Below are positions 25,111-35,081 of a DNA stretch of 64,000 bases, in pieces. Origin of the DNA: Mobilicoccus pelagius NBRC 104925 (GTDB lineage Bacteria > Actinomycetota > Actinomycetes > Actinomycetales > Dermatophilaceae); NCBI RefSeq assembly GCF_000247995.1, contig NZ_BAFE01000089.1, forward strand, positions 1 to 64,000, in the 5' to 3' direction. The first letter of the stretch is position 1, and each line of letters starts with the position of its first letter. The position numbers and the translations under genes are program-made. The notes under the pieces were generated by a model. That model did no database searches. It was not told the origin of the DNA and saw nothing but the letters and a program-made list of their open reading frames with translations.

Positions 25111-27006
25111 TCAGGCCGGCGTGTCCGTCGGCCGGACGGAGGCGAGCACGGCGTCGGCGACCGCGGGCGCGGTGAGCCCGGCGTCGGCGAGGATCCGGTT
25201 GCGGCTGTCGTGGGTGAAGAACGTCTTGGGCAGACCGAACCGGTGGACGGTGACCGGCTCCCCCGTCTCGGCGAGCGCGGCGGCGACGGCCGAGCCGATG
25301 CCGTTGGCGGCGACGTGGTCCTCGACGACCCCGACGTAGCCGGCGGTGCGGGCGAGGGCGACGAGGTCCTCGGAGACCGGGAGGACCCAGCGGGGGTCGA
25401 CGACGAGGACGCGCAGGCCCTGATCGGCGAGGAGGGACGCGGCACCGGTGGCGACCGGAGCCATCGCGCCCACGGCGACGAGGAGCACGTCGGGGTCGGC
25501 GACGTCGTCGAGACCGTGCCGGGCGACGACGTCGAGACCACCGATGCGGTCGAGCGCGGGGATCGGCTCGGGCTCGGTGCCCTTGGGGAACCGCAGCACG
25601 GTGGGCCCGTCCTCGATCGCGACGGCCTCGCGGAGCAGCTCGCCCACGCGGACCCCGTCCCGCGGCGCCGCGACCCGGATGCCCGGGACGACGGAGGCGA
25701 GCGCGAAGTCCCACATGCCGTTGTGCGAGGCGCCGTCGCTGCCGGTGACGCCGGCACGGTCGAGCACGAACGTGACGCCCTGGCCGTGGAGGGCGCAGTC
25801 CATGAGCATCTGGTCGAAGGCGCGGTTGAGGAACGTCGCGTAGATCGCCACGACGGGGTGCATCCCGGCGAAGGAGAGGCCGGCGGCCATCGTCGTCGCG
25901 TGCTGTTCGGCGATGCCGACGTCGAGGACGCGGTCGGGGTGCGCCTCGGCGAACTCCCGCAGGCCGACAGGGATGAGCATCGCGGCCGTGATCGCGACGA
26001 CGTCCTGCCGCTCCTCGCCGAGCTCGACGAGGGTGTCGGAGAAGTTCTCCGTCCAGCTGCGGCCCGCGATCTCGAGCGGCAGACCCGTCTCGGGGTTGAT
26101 GACCCCGACGGCGTGGAAGGCGTCGTCGGCGTTGTCGAGGGCATGCTGGTAGCCGCGGCCCTTCTGCGTGATGGCGTGGACGATGACAGGCCCTCCGAAG
26201 TCGCGTGCCCGGCGCAGCACGGTCGCGAGGGCGTCGACGTCGTGGCCGTCGATGGGCCCGAGGTACTTGAGGCCGAGGTCCTCGAAGAGTACCTGCGGCG
26301 CGATGATGTCCTTGAGGCCCTTCTTCATGCCGTGGAGGGCCTCGAACGCCCGCGGGCCGACGACGGGCACGCTCTCGACGGTGCGCCGCCCCCAGGACAT
26401 GACCTGCTCGTAGCTGCGCGTCGCACGGAGCACGGCGAGGTGCTCGGCGAGGCCACCCGTGGTGGGTGCGTAGGAGCGTTCGTTGTCGTTGACGACGATG
26501 ACGAGCGGAAGATCCTTGTCGGCGGCGATGTCGTTGAGCGCCTCCCACGCCATGCCGCCGGTGAGTGCGCCGTCGCCGATGACCGCGACCGTGCACGCGT
26601 CCGTCTCGCCGCGTAGGCGTCGGCCCTTCGCGATGCCCTCGGCCCACGCGAGCGACGTGGAGGCGTGGGAGTTCTCGACGATGTCGTGCTCGGACTCCTC
26701 TCGGCTCGGGTAGCCCGACAGGCCGCCTGCCGAGCGGAGCCTTCCGAAGTCCTGCCGCCCGGTGAGGAGCTTGTGGACGTAGGAGATGTGACCGGTGTCG
26801 AAGACGATCGAGTCGCGCGGGGAGTCGAAGACGAGGTGGAGCGCCATCGTGAGTTCGACGACGCCGAGGTTGGGCCCGAGGTGACCTCCGGTCGCCGAGA
26901 CCGACTTCACGAGGAACGTGCGGATCTCCGCTGCCAGTTCGTCGAGCTCGGCCCATGAGAGGGCGTCGAGATCGGTGGGGGTGGTGATGGAGGCGAGCAG
27001 ACTCAA
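25111..27006 (-). CDS. dxs: 1-deoxy-D-xylulose-5-phosphate synthase Dxs
   Basis: 631 aa. It condenses pyruvate and glyceraldehyde-3-phosphate to DXP, the first step of the MEP isoprenoid pathway, with thiamine diphosphate. Landmarks are [33 protein letters not shown], the ThDP motif [17 protein letters not shown] ending in DN, IDGHD, KGRGY and DVGIAEQHA with the catalytic Glu. [15 protein letters not shown] is typical of the transketolase pyrimidine domain. The start is taken as TTG at 27006 because GGAAGGAA lies six bases upstream and no ATG fits. It is divergent from ppc. Confidence 0.95.
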   Translation of the reverse strand: MSLLASITTPTDLDALSWAELDELAAEIRTFLVKSVSATGGHLGPNLGVVELTMALHLVFDSPRDSIVFDTGHISYVHKLLTGRQDFGRLRSAGGLSGYPSREESEHDIVENSHASTSLAWAEGIAKGRRLRGETDACTVAVIGDGALTGGMAWEALNDIAADKDLPLVIVVNDNERSYAPTTGGLAEHLAVLRATRSYEQVMSWGRRTVESVPVVGPRAFEALHGMKKGLKDIIAPQVLFEDLGLKYLGPIDGHDVDALATVLRRARDFGGPVIVHAITQKGRGYQHALDNADDAFHAVGVINPETGLPLEIAGRSWTENFSDTLVELGEERQDVVAITAAMLIPVGLREFAEAHPDRVLDVGIAEQHATTMAAGLSFAGMHPVVAIYATFLNRAFDQMLMDCALHGQGVTFVLDRAGVTGSDGASHNGMWDFALASVVPGIRVAAPRDGVRVGELLREAVAIEDGPTVLRFPKGTEPEPIPALDRIGGLDVVARHGLDDVADPDVLLVAVGAMAPVATGAASLLADQGLRVLVVDPRWVLPVSEDLVALARTAGYVGVVEDHVAANGIGSAVAAALAETGEPVTVHRFGLPKTFFTHDSRNRILADAGLTAPAVADAVLASVRPTDTPA

Positions 27007-27144
27007 CGGGGGTTCCTTCCACGACGTGTCGACCGGTGCGGACGTGCCGACCCCGTGACGATACGTCGTCCGGCCGGGACGCACATGTGCGAGCGCCGGG
27101 GATCGCCTGGACGGACGCGCGACGCGGGCACGTCGGCGCGTTCC

Positions 27145-27150
27145 TAGACT
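27145..27150 (+). promoter_or_regulatory. -10 box, probable leaderless ppc promoter
   Basis: TAGACT ends seven bases before ATG 27158, with no Shine-Dalgarno. Confidence 0.45.
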
Positions 27151-27157
27151 GGGTGTC

Positions 27158-29911
27158 ATGTCCGCCTCCCCTCTCGACGGCATCGACCCCACGACCCCGG
27201 GCACCCCGGAATCGCACACGGAGGCGTTGCAACGCGACATCGACCTCCTCACCGAACTCCACGAACAGGTGCTCTCGGAGGCCGGTGGTGCCGAGCTGCT
27301 CCGCATCGTCCGCACCCTCGTCGACGCCTGCCGCGAACCCGCCAGCGGCCGCGCCGGGTCGGAGGCCGACGTCCTCGTCGACTCCCTCGACGCCGCGACG
27401 ACGGCCGAGGTCGCCCGCGCCGTCACCGTCCATCTCCACCTCACGAACCTCTCCGAGGAGCGGCAACGCGTGCGTTCGTTGCGCGCCGAGGACGGCGAGT
27501 TCACCGGCGGCATCGAGGCCGGCGGCGTCGCCTCGGCCCTCGCCGCCCTCTCGCGGGAGGGCACATCGGTGCTCACGCGGCTGCAGGGACTCTCGATCCA
27601 CCCCGTGCTCACCGCGCACCCCACCGAGGCCCGTCGTCGGGCCGTGACGTCGGCGCTCGTGCGCATCGCCGCTCAGCTCGACCGGTACGACGACCCCCAC
27701 AACGGCGCGACGGAACGCGCCCACGCGCGGCGGCGGCTCCTCGAGGACATCGACATCCTCCAGCGCACCTCGACGCTGCGCCGGGACCGCCCCGAGCCCC
27801 GCGACGAGGTGAAGACGATGCTCTCGGTCTTCGACCAGACGCTCTTCCGCGCCGTGCCGCGCCTGTACCGCACCGTCGAGGCCGCACTGCCGGGCGAGGA
27901 GGGTCGCCGCGGCGGACGGGTCCCGGCTTTCGTGCGGTTCGGCACGTGGGTCGGAGGCGACCGCGACGGAAACCCGTACGTCACCGCCGCCGTCACCCGC
28001 GAGACCCTCACGGCGCAGGCGCACGAGGCCCTCACGCTGCTCGCCTCCCACGCCGACCGCGTCGCCCGCACCCTCACGATGGACACGGTGACGACGCCCC
28101 CGTCGGACGCGCTGCACGCCTCGCTCGAGGCCGACGCCGTCGCGCTGCCGGGCACGTTCGCGGAGATCGCGAAGAACTCCCCCGGCGAACCGCACCGTCA
28201 GAAGGTCCTCGTCGTCGCCGCGCGCGTCGAGGCGACGCTCGCCGAGCAGGTCGGTCTCGCCTACGCGGGGCCGGAGGAGATGCTCGCCGACCTGCATCTC
28301 GTGCAGGACAGCCTCCTCGCCGCCGGCGACCACCGCAGCGCCCGCGGGGAGCTGCAGGCGCTCATCTGGCTCGTCGAGACGTTCGGGTTCCACCTCGCCG
28401 AGCTCGAGGTGCGTCAGCACAGCCACGTCCACGAGAGGGTCCTCCTCGACCTCTTCGCCCAGCTCGGCCCGGAGCACGTCGCCGACCCGGAGGCTGCCGT
28501 CGCCGACGCCGAGTTCCTCGACCGGCTCGCCCGCGAGGGATGGCCGCGGCACGTCAGCCCGTCGACCGACATGGGGCGGGAGGTGCTCGACACGATCCGT
28601 GTCGTCGCCTGGCTGCAGAAGCGGTGGGGACGTGGCTCGTGCGGCCGCTACATCATCAGCTTCACCCGCCGCGCCGGTGACCTCGCCGCCGTGCGGGCCC
28701 TCGCGCGGCTCGCCGTCGGCGACCGCCCCCTCGAGCTCGACGTCATCCCCCTCTTCGAGACGGGTGAGGACCTCCACAACGCGCCGTCGATCCTCGCCGA
28801 CCTCGCCGAACTGCCGGGGACCCAGGAGGTGTGGGCGGCGCAGGGTCGGCGCGTCGAGGTGATGGTCGGGTATTCCGACTCCGCCAAGGACGTCGGCCCC
28901 GCGAGCGCCACGCTCACCCTCGACCGGGCCGAGCGCGAACTCGTCGCGTGGGCGGCGGAGAGCGACGTGCAGCTCACGCTCTTCCACGGCCGCGGCGGCT
29001 CGCTCGGGCGCGGCGGCGGCCCGCTGCACCGCGCGATCATGGCCCAGCCGAGCGGCTCGGTCGACGGTCGGTTCAAGGTCACCGAGCAGGGCGAGGTCAT
29101 CTTCGCCCGGTACGGCGACGTGATGATCGGTCAGCGTCACCTCGAGCGCCTCACCTCCGCGGTACTCCTCGCCGACGCCCCCCAGGTCGCGAGCGCGCGG
29201 GAGGCCGCCGCCGAGCGGTACCGCAACCTCGCCGAGGTCGTCGACGCGCAGAGCCGCGGCTGCTACCTCGCCCTCGTCGGCCAGGAGGGGTTCGCCGACC
29301 TCATCGCCGCGGTGAGCCCGCTCGACGAGATCGGCGACCTGCGCCTCGGGTCGCGTCCGTCGCGGCGCAGCGGCACCGACACGGGCCGGTCGCTCGCGGA
29401 CCTGCGGGCGATCCCATGGGTGTTCTCGTGGGCGCAGACCCGCGTCAACCTCCCCGGCTGGTACGGCCTCGGCAGCGGCCTGTCGGCCGTCGGTGACGTC
29501 GAGCTCCTCCGCCGGGCGTACGCCGAGTGGCCACTGTTCGCGTCGATGATCGACGTCGCGGAGATGAGCCTCGCCAAGGCCGACCGTGCGCTCGCGGAGC
29601 GGTTCCTCGCCCTCGGCGAGCGTCCGGACCTCGCGCACCAGATCCTCACCGAGTACGACCTCGCGCGGCGGCTCGTCCTCGAGGTCCTCGACCAGGAGGA
29701 GCTCCTCGAACGCAAGCCGCACCTGCGCACCGCGGTCGGGCTGCGCCTGCCGTACATCGACGCCCTGAGCCTGCTCCAGCACAAGGCCCTGCGCGTCCTC
29801 CGCCTCCCTGTCGACCCGCGTCGGGAGGACCGGCCCGACAGGGCCGCCTGGACGCAGACCCTCCTCCTCACCGTCAACGGCGCCGCCGCCGGTCTCCAGA
29901 ACACCGGCTGA
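27158..29911 (+). CDS. ppc: Phosphoenolpyruvate carboxylase
   Basis: 917 aa, the normal bacterial length. It carboxylates PEP to oxaloacetate to refill the TCA cycle. The catalytic His154 lies in [12 protein letters not shown], the second active-site region is [14 protein letters not shown], and the mobile loop [15 protein letters not shown] is intact. [16 protein letters not shown] carries conserved Arg/Asp residues. The C-terminal QNTG is the invariant PEPC tail. It is a monocistronic gene between a divergent dxs promoter and a strong terminator. Confidence 0.97.
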   Translation: MSASPLDGIDPTTPGTPESHTEALQRDIDLLTELHEQVLSEAGGAELLRIVRTLVDACREPASGRAGSEADVLVDSLDAATTAEVARAVTVHLHLTNLSEERQRVRSLRAEDGEFTGGIEAGGVASALAALSREGTSVLTRLQGLSIHPVLTAHPTEARRRAVTSALVRIAAQLDRYDDPHNGATERAHARRRLLEDIDILQRTSTLRRDRPEPRDEVKTMLSVFDQTLFRAVPRLYRTVEAALPGEEGRRGGRVPAFVRFGTWVGGDRDGNPYVTAAVTRETLTAQAHEALTLLASHADRVARTLTMDTVTTPPSDALHASLEADAVALPGTFAEIAKNSPGEPHRQKVLVVAARVEATLAEQVGLAYAGPEEMLADLHLVQDSLLAAGDHRSARGELQALIWLVETFGFHLAELEVRQHSHVHERVLLDLFAQLGPEHVADPEAAVADAEFLDRLAREGWPRHVSPSTDMGREVLDTIRVVAWLQKRWGRGSCGRYIISFTRRAGDLAAVRALARLAVGDRPLELDVIPLFETGEDLHNAPSILADLAELPGTQEVWAAQGRRVEVMVGYSDSAKDVGPASATLTLDRAERELVAWAAESDVQLTLFHGRGGSLGRGGGPLHRAIMAQPSGSVDGRFKVTEQGEVIFARYGDVMIGQRHLERLTSAVLLADAPQVASAREAAAERYRNLAEVVDAQSRGCYLALVGQEGFADLIAAVSPLDEIGDLRLGSRPSRRSGTDTGRSLADLRAIPWVFSWAQTRVNLPGWYGLGSGLSAVGDVELLRRAYAEWPLFASMIDVAEMSLAKADRALAERFLALGERPDLAHQILTEYDLARRLVLEVLDQEELLERKPHLRTAVGLRLPYIDALSLLQHKALRVLRLPVDPRREDRPDRAAWTQTLLLTVNGAAAGLQNTG

Positions 29912-29923
29912 GTCGCACCCGGC

Positions 29924-29972
29924 CCCACGCACGAGGCCCCCGTCGCACCACGGCGGGGGCCTCGTGCGTGGG
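29924..29972 (+). terminator. Terminator of ppc
   Basis: Perfect 19-bp arms (29924-29942, 29954-29972), CCCACGCACGAGG against CCTCGTGCGTGGG, 11-base loop. Confidence 0.85.
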
Positions 29973-30092
29973 TCGACGTCGGCACCGGCAGGTGGAGCGG
30001 GCGCGGCGCGCACGCCCTCCCCCGACCGCCCGTGGGAGAGCGGCGAGGCGGTCCGTGCCGCCCTCCCACGGGCCGCCTCCGGGGTCTCCGGA

Positions 30093-31115
30093 ATGATCGG
30101 CGGCGTGAGCACTCGTCCCGCGTCGTCCTCCCCCACCGCGTCCCCGGGCCCCGCCGTACCCGCCCGTGGCGGTCACCCGCTCCTGCCGGCGCCGCGGGAG
30201 CACGTCGCGGTGTTCGGTCACCGCGGCGCCCGCGGTGACGTCTGCGAGAGCACCGTCGAGGGCTTCCTCCACGCCGCCCGCGTCGGGGCGCTCGGCGTCG
30301 AGCTCGACGTGCTCCTCACCGCCGACGACGCGGCGATCGTCTGGCACGACCCCGTCCTCGCCGACGACAAGTGCACGACCGACCTGCCGGGTCTCGTCGG
30401 CCGTGCCGTCCTCGACTGCACCCTCGGCGAGCTCATGCATCTCGACATCGGCTCCCGCACGCAGGCGGCCTTCCCCCACCAGCGCGCCGTGCCCGGCGCT
30501 CGTCCCCACACCCTCGCCGAGGTCCTCGCCGTGCTTCGCGACCAGGCCCCCGACCTCGTCGTCATCGTCGAGGTCAAGAGCGACCCCCGCGGTGCCGCCG
30601 CCCCCGACCGGCGTCGACGCCTCGTCGAGGCCACCCTGCGCGACGTCGACGCCGCCGGGGCACGCGACCGGGTCGTCATGCACTCCTTCGACTGGTCCGT
30701 CCTCCCCCTCGTCGCCGACCTCGCCCCCGACCTGCCCCGATCGGCCCTCGCGCTCCCCGGCGAGACGTTCCTCGCCGGGAGCGACTGGCTCGTCTCCGGT
30801 GTCTACGAGGACCACGACGGCGACCTCGTCGACGCGGCCCGCGCCGTCGGCGCCCACTACGTGTGTCCCCGGCACCGCGCCCGCCGACGCGCGCAGGCCC
30901 TCGACGAGGGGATCCCCGGACGGGCCGCCGCAGACCTCACCGCCTACGACGTCGTCGACGCAGACTTCGTCCGCCGCGCCCACGCCGCCGGGCTCGGGGT
31001 CGTCCCGTGGACCGTCGACGACCCCGCCGACCTCCGCCACCTCGCCCACTGCGGCGTCGACGCCGTCGTCTGCGACCACCCCGGAGACGCGGTCCGACTC
31101 CTCGCCGACATCTAG
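30093..31115 (+). CDS. Glycerophosphodiester phosphodiesterase family protein
   Basis: About 340 aa. The start is ATG 30093 or GTG 30105; neither has a strong ribosome site. It hydrolyses glycerophosphodiesters to alcohol and glycerol-3-phosphate. The GDPD barrel is clear: VFGHRGARGDVCESTVEGF with the catalytic His/Arg and Glu, GVELDVLLTADDAAIVWHD with metal Glu/Asp and the second His, VVIVEVKSD with the third metal Glu, and VVPWTVDDPADL near the end. There is no signal peptide, so it is probably cytosolic. The stop codon overlaps the -10 box of the HIT gene. Confidence 0.93.
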   Translation: MIGGVSTRPASSSPTASPGPAVPARGGHPLLPAPREHVAVFGHRGARGDVCESTVEGFLHAARVGALGVELDVLLTADDAAIVWHDPVLADDKCTTDLPGLVGRAVLDCTLGELMHLDIGSRTQAAFPHQRAVPGARPHTLAEVLAVLRDQAPDLVVIVEVKSDPRGAAAPDRRRRLVEATLRDVDAAGARDRVVMHSFDWSVLPLVADLAPDLPRSALALPGETFLAGSDWLVSGVYEDHDGDLVDAARAVGAHYVCPRHRARRRAQALDEGIPGRAAADLTAYDVVDADFVRRAHAAGLGVVPWTVDDPADLRHLAHCGVDAVVCDHPGDAVRLLADI

Positions 31116-31118
31116 GCT
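31113..31118 (+). promoter_or_regulatory. -10 box of the HIT gene inside the upstream stop
   Basis: TAGGCT includes the TAG stop of the phosphodiesterase and ends six bases before ATG 31125: a probable leaderless promoter sharing bases with coding sequence. Confidence 0.45.
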
Positions 31119-31124
31119 GCCTGC

Positions 31125-31562
31125 ATGACGACGATCTTCACGCGCATCATCGACGGAGAGATCCCCGGCCGCTTCGTGTGGCAGGACGACACGTGCGTCG
31201 CGTTCCTCACCGCCGGCCCGATCACCGACGGGCACGCCCTCGTCGTGCCCCGGCAGGAGATCGACCACTGGCTCGACGCCGACGACGACCTCCTCGCCCA
31301 CCTCACCGCCGTCGCGCGGCGCATCGGCACCGCGCAGCAGGAGGAGTGGGACAGCGCCCGCGTCGGGCTCCTCGTCCAGGGCTTCGAGATCCCCCACCTC
31401 CACGTCCACGTGTGGCCCGTGAACTCCCCCGAGGACTTCGACCTCCGCCGAGTCCAGCAGGACCCCGACCCCGCCCGCATGGACGAGGCCGCACACCGCC
31501 TGCGGGAGCGCCTCCGCAGCCTCGGCCACGGCGAACACGTCCCCACCGAGCCCCAGGACTGA
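31125..31562 (+). CDS. HIT-family nucleotide hydrolase
   Basis: 145 aa. HIT proteins (Hint/Fhit type) hydrolyse or transfer nucleotidyl groups. The histidine triad HLHVHVWPVN is intact with its middle His as nucleophile. The N-terminal TIFTRIIDGEIPGRFVWQDD and PITDGHALVVPRQEIDHW are the standard beta-sheet of the fold. The C-terminal 30 residues are charged and helical. It is separated by nine bases from the GDPD gene yet appears to have its own promoter. Confidence 0.95.
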   Translation: MTTIFTRIIDGEIPGRFVWQDDTCVAFLTAGPITDGHALVVPRQEIDHWLDADDDLLAHLTAVARRIGTAQQEEWDSARVGLLVQGFEIPHLHVHVWPVNSPEDFDLRRVQQDPDPARMDEAAHRLRERLRSLGHGEHVPTEPQD

Positions 31563-31575
31563 CACACGGCCCGAT

Positions 31576-31619
31576 CGGCCCGCCGCGACGTCGCCCACCG
31601 ACGGCACGGCGGCGGGCCG
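31576..31619. terminator. Terminator between HIT and a convergent gene
   Basis: CGGCCCGCCGC (31576-31586) pairs with GCGGCGGGCCG (31609-31619), followed by TTCGT. Confidence 0.65.
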
Positions 31620-31627
31620 TTCGTGTC

Positions 31628-31999
31628 TCACAACCGGGGAGTGAACCGCTGCCCGTCGAGGGCGTCACGGACGAGCGAGGCGGCACGCACCGCGGCCCGC
31701 AACCTGAGCCCCTCACGTTCGAGGGTGCCGAGCACCTCCCGCAACGCCTCGGGAGGCACCCGCTCACCGAGATCGACCCGGGCCCGCCGATAGGCCTCCC
31801 GCATGACGGCGACCTGCCCTTCGACGTGCTGCACCGCGATCCACGCGAGCGCCCGGGGATGCCGACGCCACACGTCGTACCCGCGGTAGTCCGCGGGACA
31901 GAGGTCGAGCAGCCAACCCACCGCCGACTCCACGAAGTCGTCGTCACCGGGCGGCGGCACCTCCACCGGCCACCCCGGGGGTACGTGAACCTCGTCCAT
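31628..31999 (-). CDS. Conserved hypothetical protein (123 aa)
   Basis: I have no family name, but the pattern of a short actinobacterial protein is clear. It opens VPPGWPVEVPPPGDDDF. A middle helix is rich in Trp and Tyr (AVGWLLDLCPADYRGYDVWRRHP, LAWIAVQHVEGQ), then two charged helices and a tail QRFTPRL. The Trp/His-rich middle segment resembles proteins seen near transporters in Micrococcales. The start ATG 31999 is overlapped by a GTG three codons upstream. It is divergent from the peptide transporter promoter. Likely cytosolic. Confidence 0.75.
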   Translation of the reverse strand: MDEVHVPPGWPVEVPPPGDDDFVESAVGWLLDLCPADYRGYDVWRRHPRALAWIAVQHVEGQVAVMREAYRRARVDLGERVPPEALREVLGTLEREGLRLRAAVRAASLVRDALDGQRFTPRL

Positions 32000-32182
32000 G
32001 CCCTCCACCGTGCCTGCTGCCACCGACAGTCGACGCCGCGGGCACGAGGCACCCCGGCCCCGGCCCCGGCCGCCCGGCCGCCCGCCACCGACGCGATCCC
32101 CCACGATCCCGCGCCCGGACCGCACACCCGGGACCCGTGACCCCCGAGTCGCGTACCCGGTGTGCCGCGGGTCACCCCTCTG

Positions 32183-32188
32183 TACAGT
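32183..32188 (+). promoter_or_regulatory. -10 box for the POT transporter
   Basis: TACAGT, about 122 bases upstream of ATG 32311; the long leader has no obvious riboswitch. Confidence 0.35.
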
Positions 32189-32310
32189 GAGCCCGCCGAG
32201 GCCGTTCCGTGCCTCGCGCGTCCGACCCGATAACCCGGGCGCCGGACGGTACGACACCCGGCCCACCCGTCGACGCGGGCGAGGCCTCGCGACGAGAGGC
32301 AGCCACCACC

Positions 32311-33897
32311 ATGGCGACCACCCCCGACGCCCCTCCCCCCGTGGGGGCATCCCCGAGCCGCCCCTCCTCCCTCGAGGACCGCGGCTTCCTCGGCCACCCC
32401 AAGGGCCTCGCCTGGATGTTCCAGGTCGAACTATGGGAGCGGTTCTCCTACTACGGCATGAAGGCGATCCTCCTCTACTTCATCGTCGACACCATCGCCA
32501 ACGGCGGCATGGGCATCTCCGAGAGCACCGGCGAGGCGATCGTCGCGACCTACGGCGCGGCGGTCTACCTCCTCGCGATCCCCGGCGGGATCGCCGCCGA
32601 CCGCCTCCTCGGTGCATGGCGGTCCACGCTGTACGGCGGCATCATCATCATGTTGGGCCACATCTGCCTGGCCACCCCCACCCACGCCACCGCCTGGGTC
32701 GGCATCTGCCTCGTCGCGTTCGGCACCGGCTTCATCAAGCCGAACCTGTCGACGATGGTCGGTGAGCTGTACGACAAGGACGACCCGCGCCGCGACGCCG
32801 GTTTCCAGATCTTCTACATGTCGATCAACATCGGCGCGTTCTTCTCCCCGCTCCTCGTCGGCGTCATCCAGGCCCGCTGGGGCTACCACGCCGGGTTCTC
32901 CGTCGCGGCGTTCGGCATGGGTCTCGCGATCATCGCGTTCCTCATCGGCCGCCCGGCCCTCCACGGCGTCGGCTCCCAGGTGCCCAACCCGCTCACCGGC
33001 AAGGACGGCGCCCGCCTCGGCCTCGGCGCCCTTGCCGTCGTCGTGCTCTCCGCGGCCCTCTACCTCCTCTTCGTGTGGATGGAGAAGGGCGCTGTCACCT
33101 CCGCGATCGTCGACGTCGTCGCCACCCTGTCGATCATCGCGGCCGTCGGCTACTTCGCGACGATGTTCCGCAGCCCCAAGGTGAGCGACGCGGAACGCAC
33201 CCACCTCCTCGCCTACCTGCCCCTGTGGGTCGGTGGCGCCCTGTTCTTCATGATCTTCGAGCAGGCCTCCGTGAAGATGGCGACGTTCGCCAAGGGCCAC
33301 ACGCAGCTCGACGTCGGCTCCTTCCACATCAACCCCGCCTGGTACCAGTCGATCAACCCGTTCGTCATCGTGCTCCTCGCGCCCGTCATCGGATGGTTCT
33401 TCACCCGCCGCGCGGGCCGGTTCCCGCAGACCCCGGCCAAGTTCGCTCTCGCAGTGACCGGCATCGGCCTCTCGGCCATCCTTGTCGGATGGGGTTTCGC
33501 CACGTGGCCCGGCGGGACGGCCCTCGCGCCGTTCTGGTTCCTCGCGCTCGCGTTCGCGCTCCAGACCGTCGCGGAGCTGTTCCTCTCGCCCGTCGGCCTG
33601 TCCGCGACGACGATGCTGGCCCCGCGGGCGTTCGCGAGCCAGGCGATGGCACTGTGGCTGCTTACCTCCGCCGTCGGTCAGGGCGTCGCGGCCCTCCTCA
33701 TCAAGGCGATGGCCGGGCTGTCCAACTCGGTCTTCTACTACACGCTCGGTGGCATGACCCTCGTCACCGCTCTCGTCCTGTGGTTCCTCGTGCCGTGGAC
33801 CCAGCGCAAGATGCAGGACATCGAGGACATGCGCCGCCAGGCCTCCGACGACGCCCGGGCCCGGCGCGCGAGCCGAGCCGCCACCGCCAGGCACTGA
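32311..33897 (+). CDS. Proton-coupled di/tripeptide transporter (POT/PTR family)
   Basis: 528 aa. It imports di- and tripeptides with protons across the inner membrane. The PTR2 signatures are present: VELWERFSYYGMK (the ExxER proton-coupling motif), GGIAADRLLGAWRSTLYGG, FGTGFIKPNLSTMVG and FYMSINIGAFFSPLLVG. ASVKMATFA and FLSPVGLSATTMLAP lie in the C-terminal half. About 14 hydrophobic spans and a Arg-rich cytosolic tail are visible. The ATG at 32311 is chosen over an upstream ATG (32209) because the added 34 residues are unstructured. Confidence 0.95.
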   Translation: MATTPDAPPPVGASPSRPSSLEDRGFLGHPKGLAWMFQVELWERFSYYGMKAILLYFIVDTIANGGMGISESTGEAIVATYGAAVYLLAIPGGIAADRLLGAWRSTLYGGIIIMLGHICLATPTHATAWVGICLVAFGTGFIKPNLSTMVGELYDKDDPRRDAGFQIFYMSINIGAFFSPLLVGVIQARWGYHAGFSVAAFGMGLAIIAFLIGRPALHGVGSQVPNPLTGKDGARLGLGALAVVVLSAALYLLFVWMEKGAVTSAIVDVVATLSIIAAVGYFATMFRSPKVSDAERTHLLAYLPLWVGGALFFMIFEQASVKMATFAKGHTQLDVGSFHINPAWYQSINPFVIVLLAPVIGWFFTRRAGRFPQTPAKFALAVTGIGLSAILVGWGFATWPGGTALAPFWFLALAFALQTVAELFLSPVGLSATTMLAPRAFASQAMALWLLTSAVGQGVAALLIKAMAGLSNSVFYYTLGGMTLVTALVLWFLVPWTQRKMQDIEDMRRQASDDARARRASRAATARH

Positions 33898-33916
33898 CGC
33901 ACCCTCTTGGCCCCGC

Positions 33917-33952
33917 ACGCGGGCCGGCGACCACCTGGTCGCCGGCCCGCGT
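33917..33952 (+). terminator. Terminator of the POT gene
   Basis: Arms ACGCGGGCCGGCGACCA and its exact complement are nearly contiguous. Confidence 0.8.
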
Positions 33953-34048
33953 CGTCGTCTCCGGATGCGAGGACCCGCCACCGCCGGCGCGCGAGGAGCG
34001 GGCCGCCGAACCTCGTTGCGTGAGTGGAAGGCACCCTCGCAGGTCATG

Positions 34049-34067
34049 TTAGGTTTGCCTCACCTAA
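34049..34067. promoter_or_regulatory. IdeR/DtxR iron box
   Basis: TTAGGTTTGCCTCACCTAA matches 17 of 19 positions of the DtxR/IdeR consensus TTAGGTTAGCCTAACCTAA, 25 bases before the substrate-binding gene. Iron-loaded IdeR would repress the importer. Confidence 0.85.
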
Positions 34068-34091
34068 TCGCCCCCGTCCGGAAAGACGACG

Positions 34092-35081
34092 ATGTCACGC
34101 ACGCTCGCGATCACCCTCTCCCTGACCGCCACCCTCGGACTCGCCGCCTGCGGCTCCCCCACCGACGAGAAGGCGGCCGCTACCGGCGCCGCCGCCTCCT
34201 CCTCTCCCGACGCCCAGGGCACGCTCACCGTGGCCTCGAAGGGAGGCGACGTCCAGGTCCCCCGCAACCCCCAGCGGGTCGTCGCCCTCGACAACACGTC
34301 CTTCGAGACGCTCCAGGCTTTCGGCATCACCCCCGTCGCCGCACCCAAGGGGCTCCTCCCCAAGGACCTCGACGCGTGGAAGAAGGACCCGAACGTCCTC
34401 GACGTCGGCAACCACCGCGAGCCCAAGCTCGAGGTCGTCGCCCAGGCCCGCCCCGACCTCATCGTCGGCGGCAAGCGGTTCGAGAAGGTCACCGATGACC
34501 TCCAGAAGCTCAGCCCCGTCGTCGACCTCGCCCCCGAGGTCGAGTCGCGCGACTACGTCGCCGACCTCAAGAAGCAGACGACCACCATCGGCGAGATCTT
34601 CGGCAGGCAGGCCGACGCGAAGGCGCTCAACGACGCCCTCGACGCCTCGGTGGCGAAGGCCGTGAAGGCCGCGAAGGCCACCTCCGGGCAGACCGTCTTC
34701 CTCGCCAACCACAACGGCGGAAAGATCGACAACGCCGCCGGACGCATCGGCGCGCTCCTCCAGCCGCTGCCGATGACCGAGGTGTTCGGCACGACGCCGA
34801 ACTCCGAGTCGGTCCACCAGGACTCGAGCCTCTCCCCCGAGACGATCGCGGCGAAGAACCCCGACGTCATGATCGTCATGGACCGCGACGCGGCCGTCGC
34901 AAAGCCCGGCGAGACCGTCACGCCCGCCAGCAGGACGATCGAGGCGCAGAAGGCCTGGAAGAACACGACCTTCGCGAAGAACGGCGACATCGTGTACCTG
35001 CGCGACACGTTCTACACGACGGAGGGCATCCAGGCCTACACCGACGCCTACACGCGGATCGCCGAGACCCTGCAGCGGTGA
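34092..35081 (+). CDS. Iron-siderophore ABC importer, lipoprotein substrate-binding subunit
   Basis: 329 aa. It captures ferric siderophore outside the cell and delivers it to the membrane permeases. A lipoprotein signal (LSLTATLGLAAC) puts Cys20 at the lipid anchor. The FecB/YclQ-type fold shows QRVVALDNTSFETLQAFGI, ARPDLIVGGKRFEKVTDDL and NPDVMIVMDRD, and ends with YLRDTFYTTEGIQAY, which closely resembles petrobactin/enterobactin binders of the YclQ/CeuE class. It is first of four tightly coupled genes under the IdeR box; its stop overlaps the next start. Confidence 0.94.
   Translation: MSRTLAITLSLTATLGLAACGSPTDEKAAATGAAASSSPDAQGTLTVASKGGDVQVPRNPQRVVALDNTSFETLQAFGITPVAAPKGLLPKDLDAWKKDPNVLDVGNHREPKLEVVAQARPDLIVGGKRFEKVTDDLQKLSPVVDLAPEVESRDYVADLKKQTTTIGEIFGRQADAKALNDALDASVAKAVKAAKATSGQTVFLANHNGGKIDNAAGRIGALLQPLPMTEVFGTTPNSESVHQDSSLSPETIAAKNPDVMIVMDRDAAVAKPGETVTPASRTIEAQKAWKNTTFAKNGDIVYLRDTFYTTEGIQAYTDAYTRIAETLQR

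Noticed and set aside
24950-30136. 1728-codon minus-strand frame across dxs and ppc
   Set aside because: It spans two genes in wrong frames and shows no homology; a product of high GC content.
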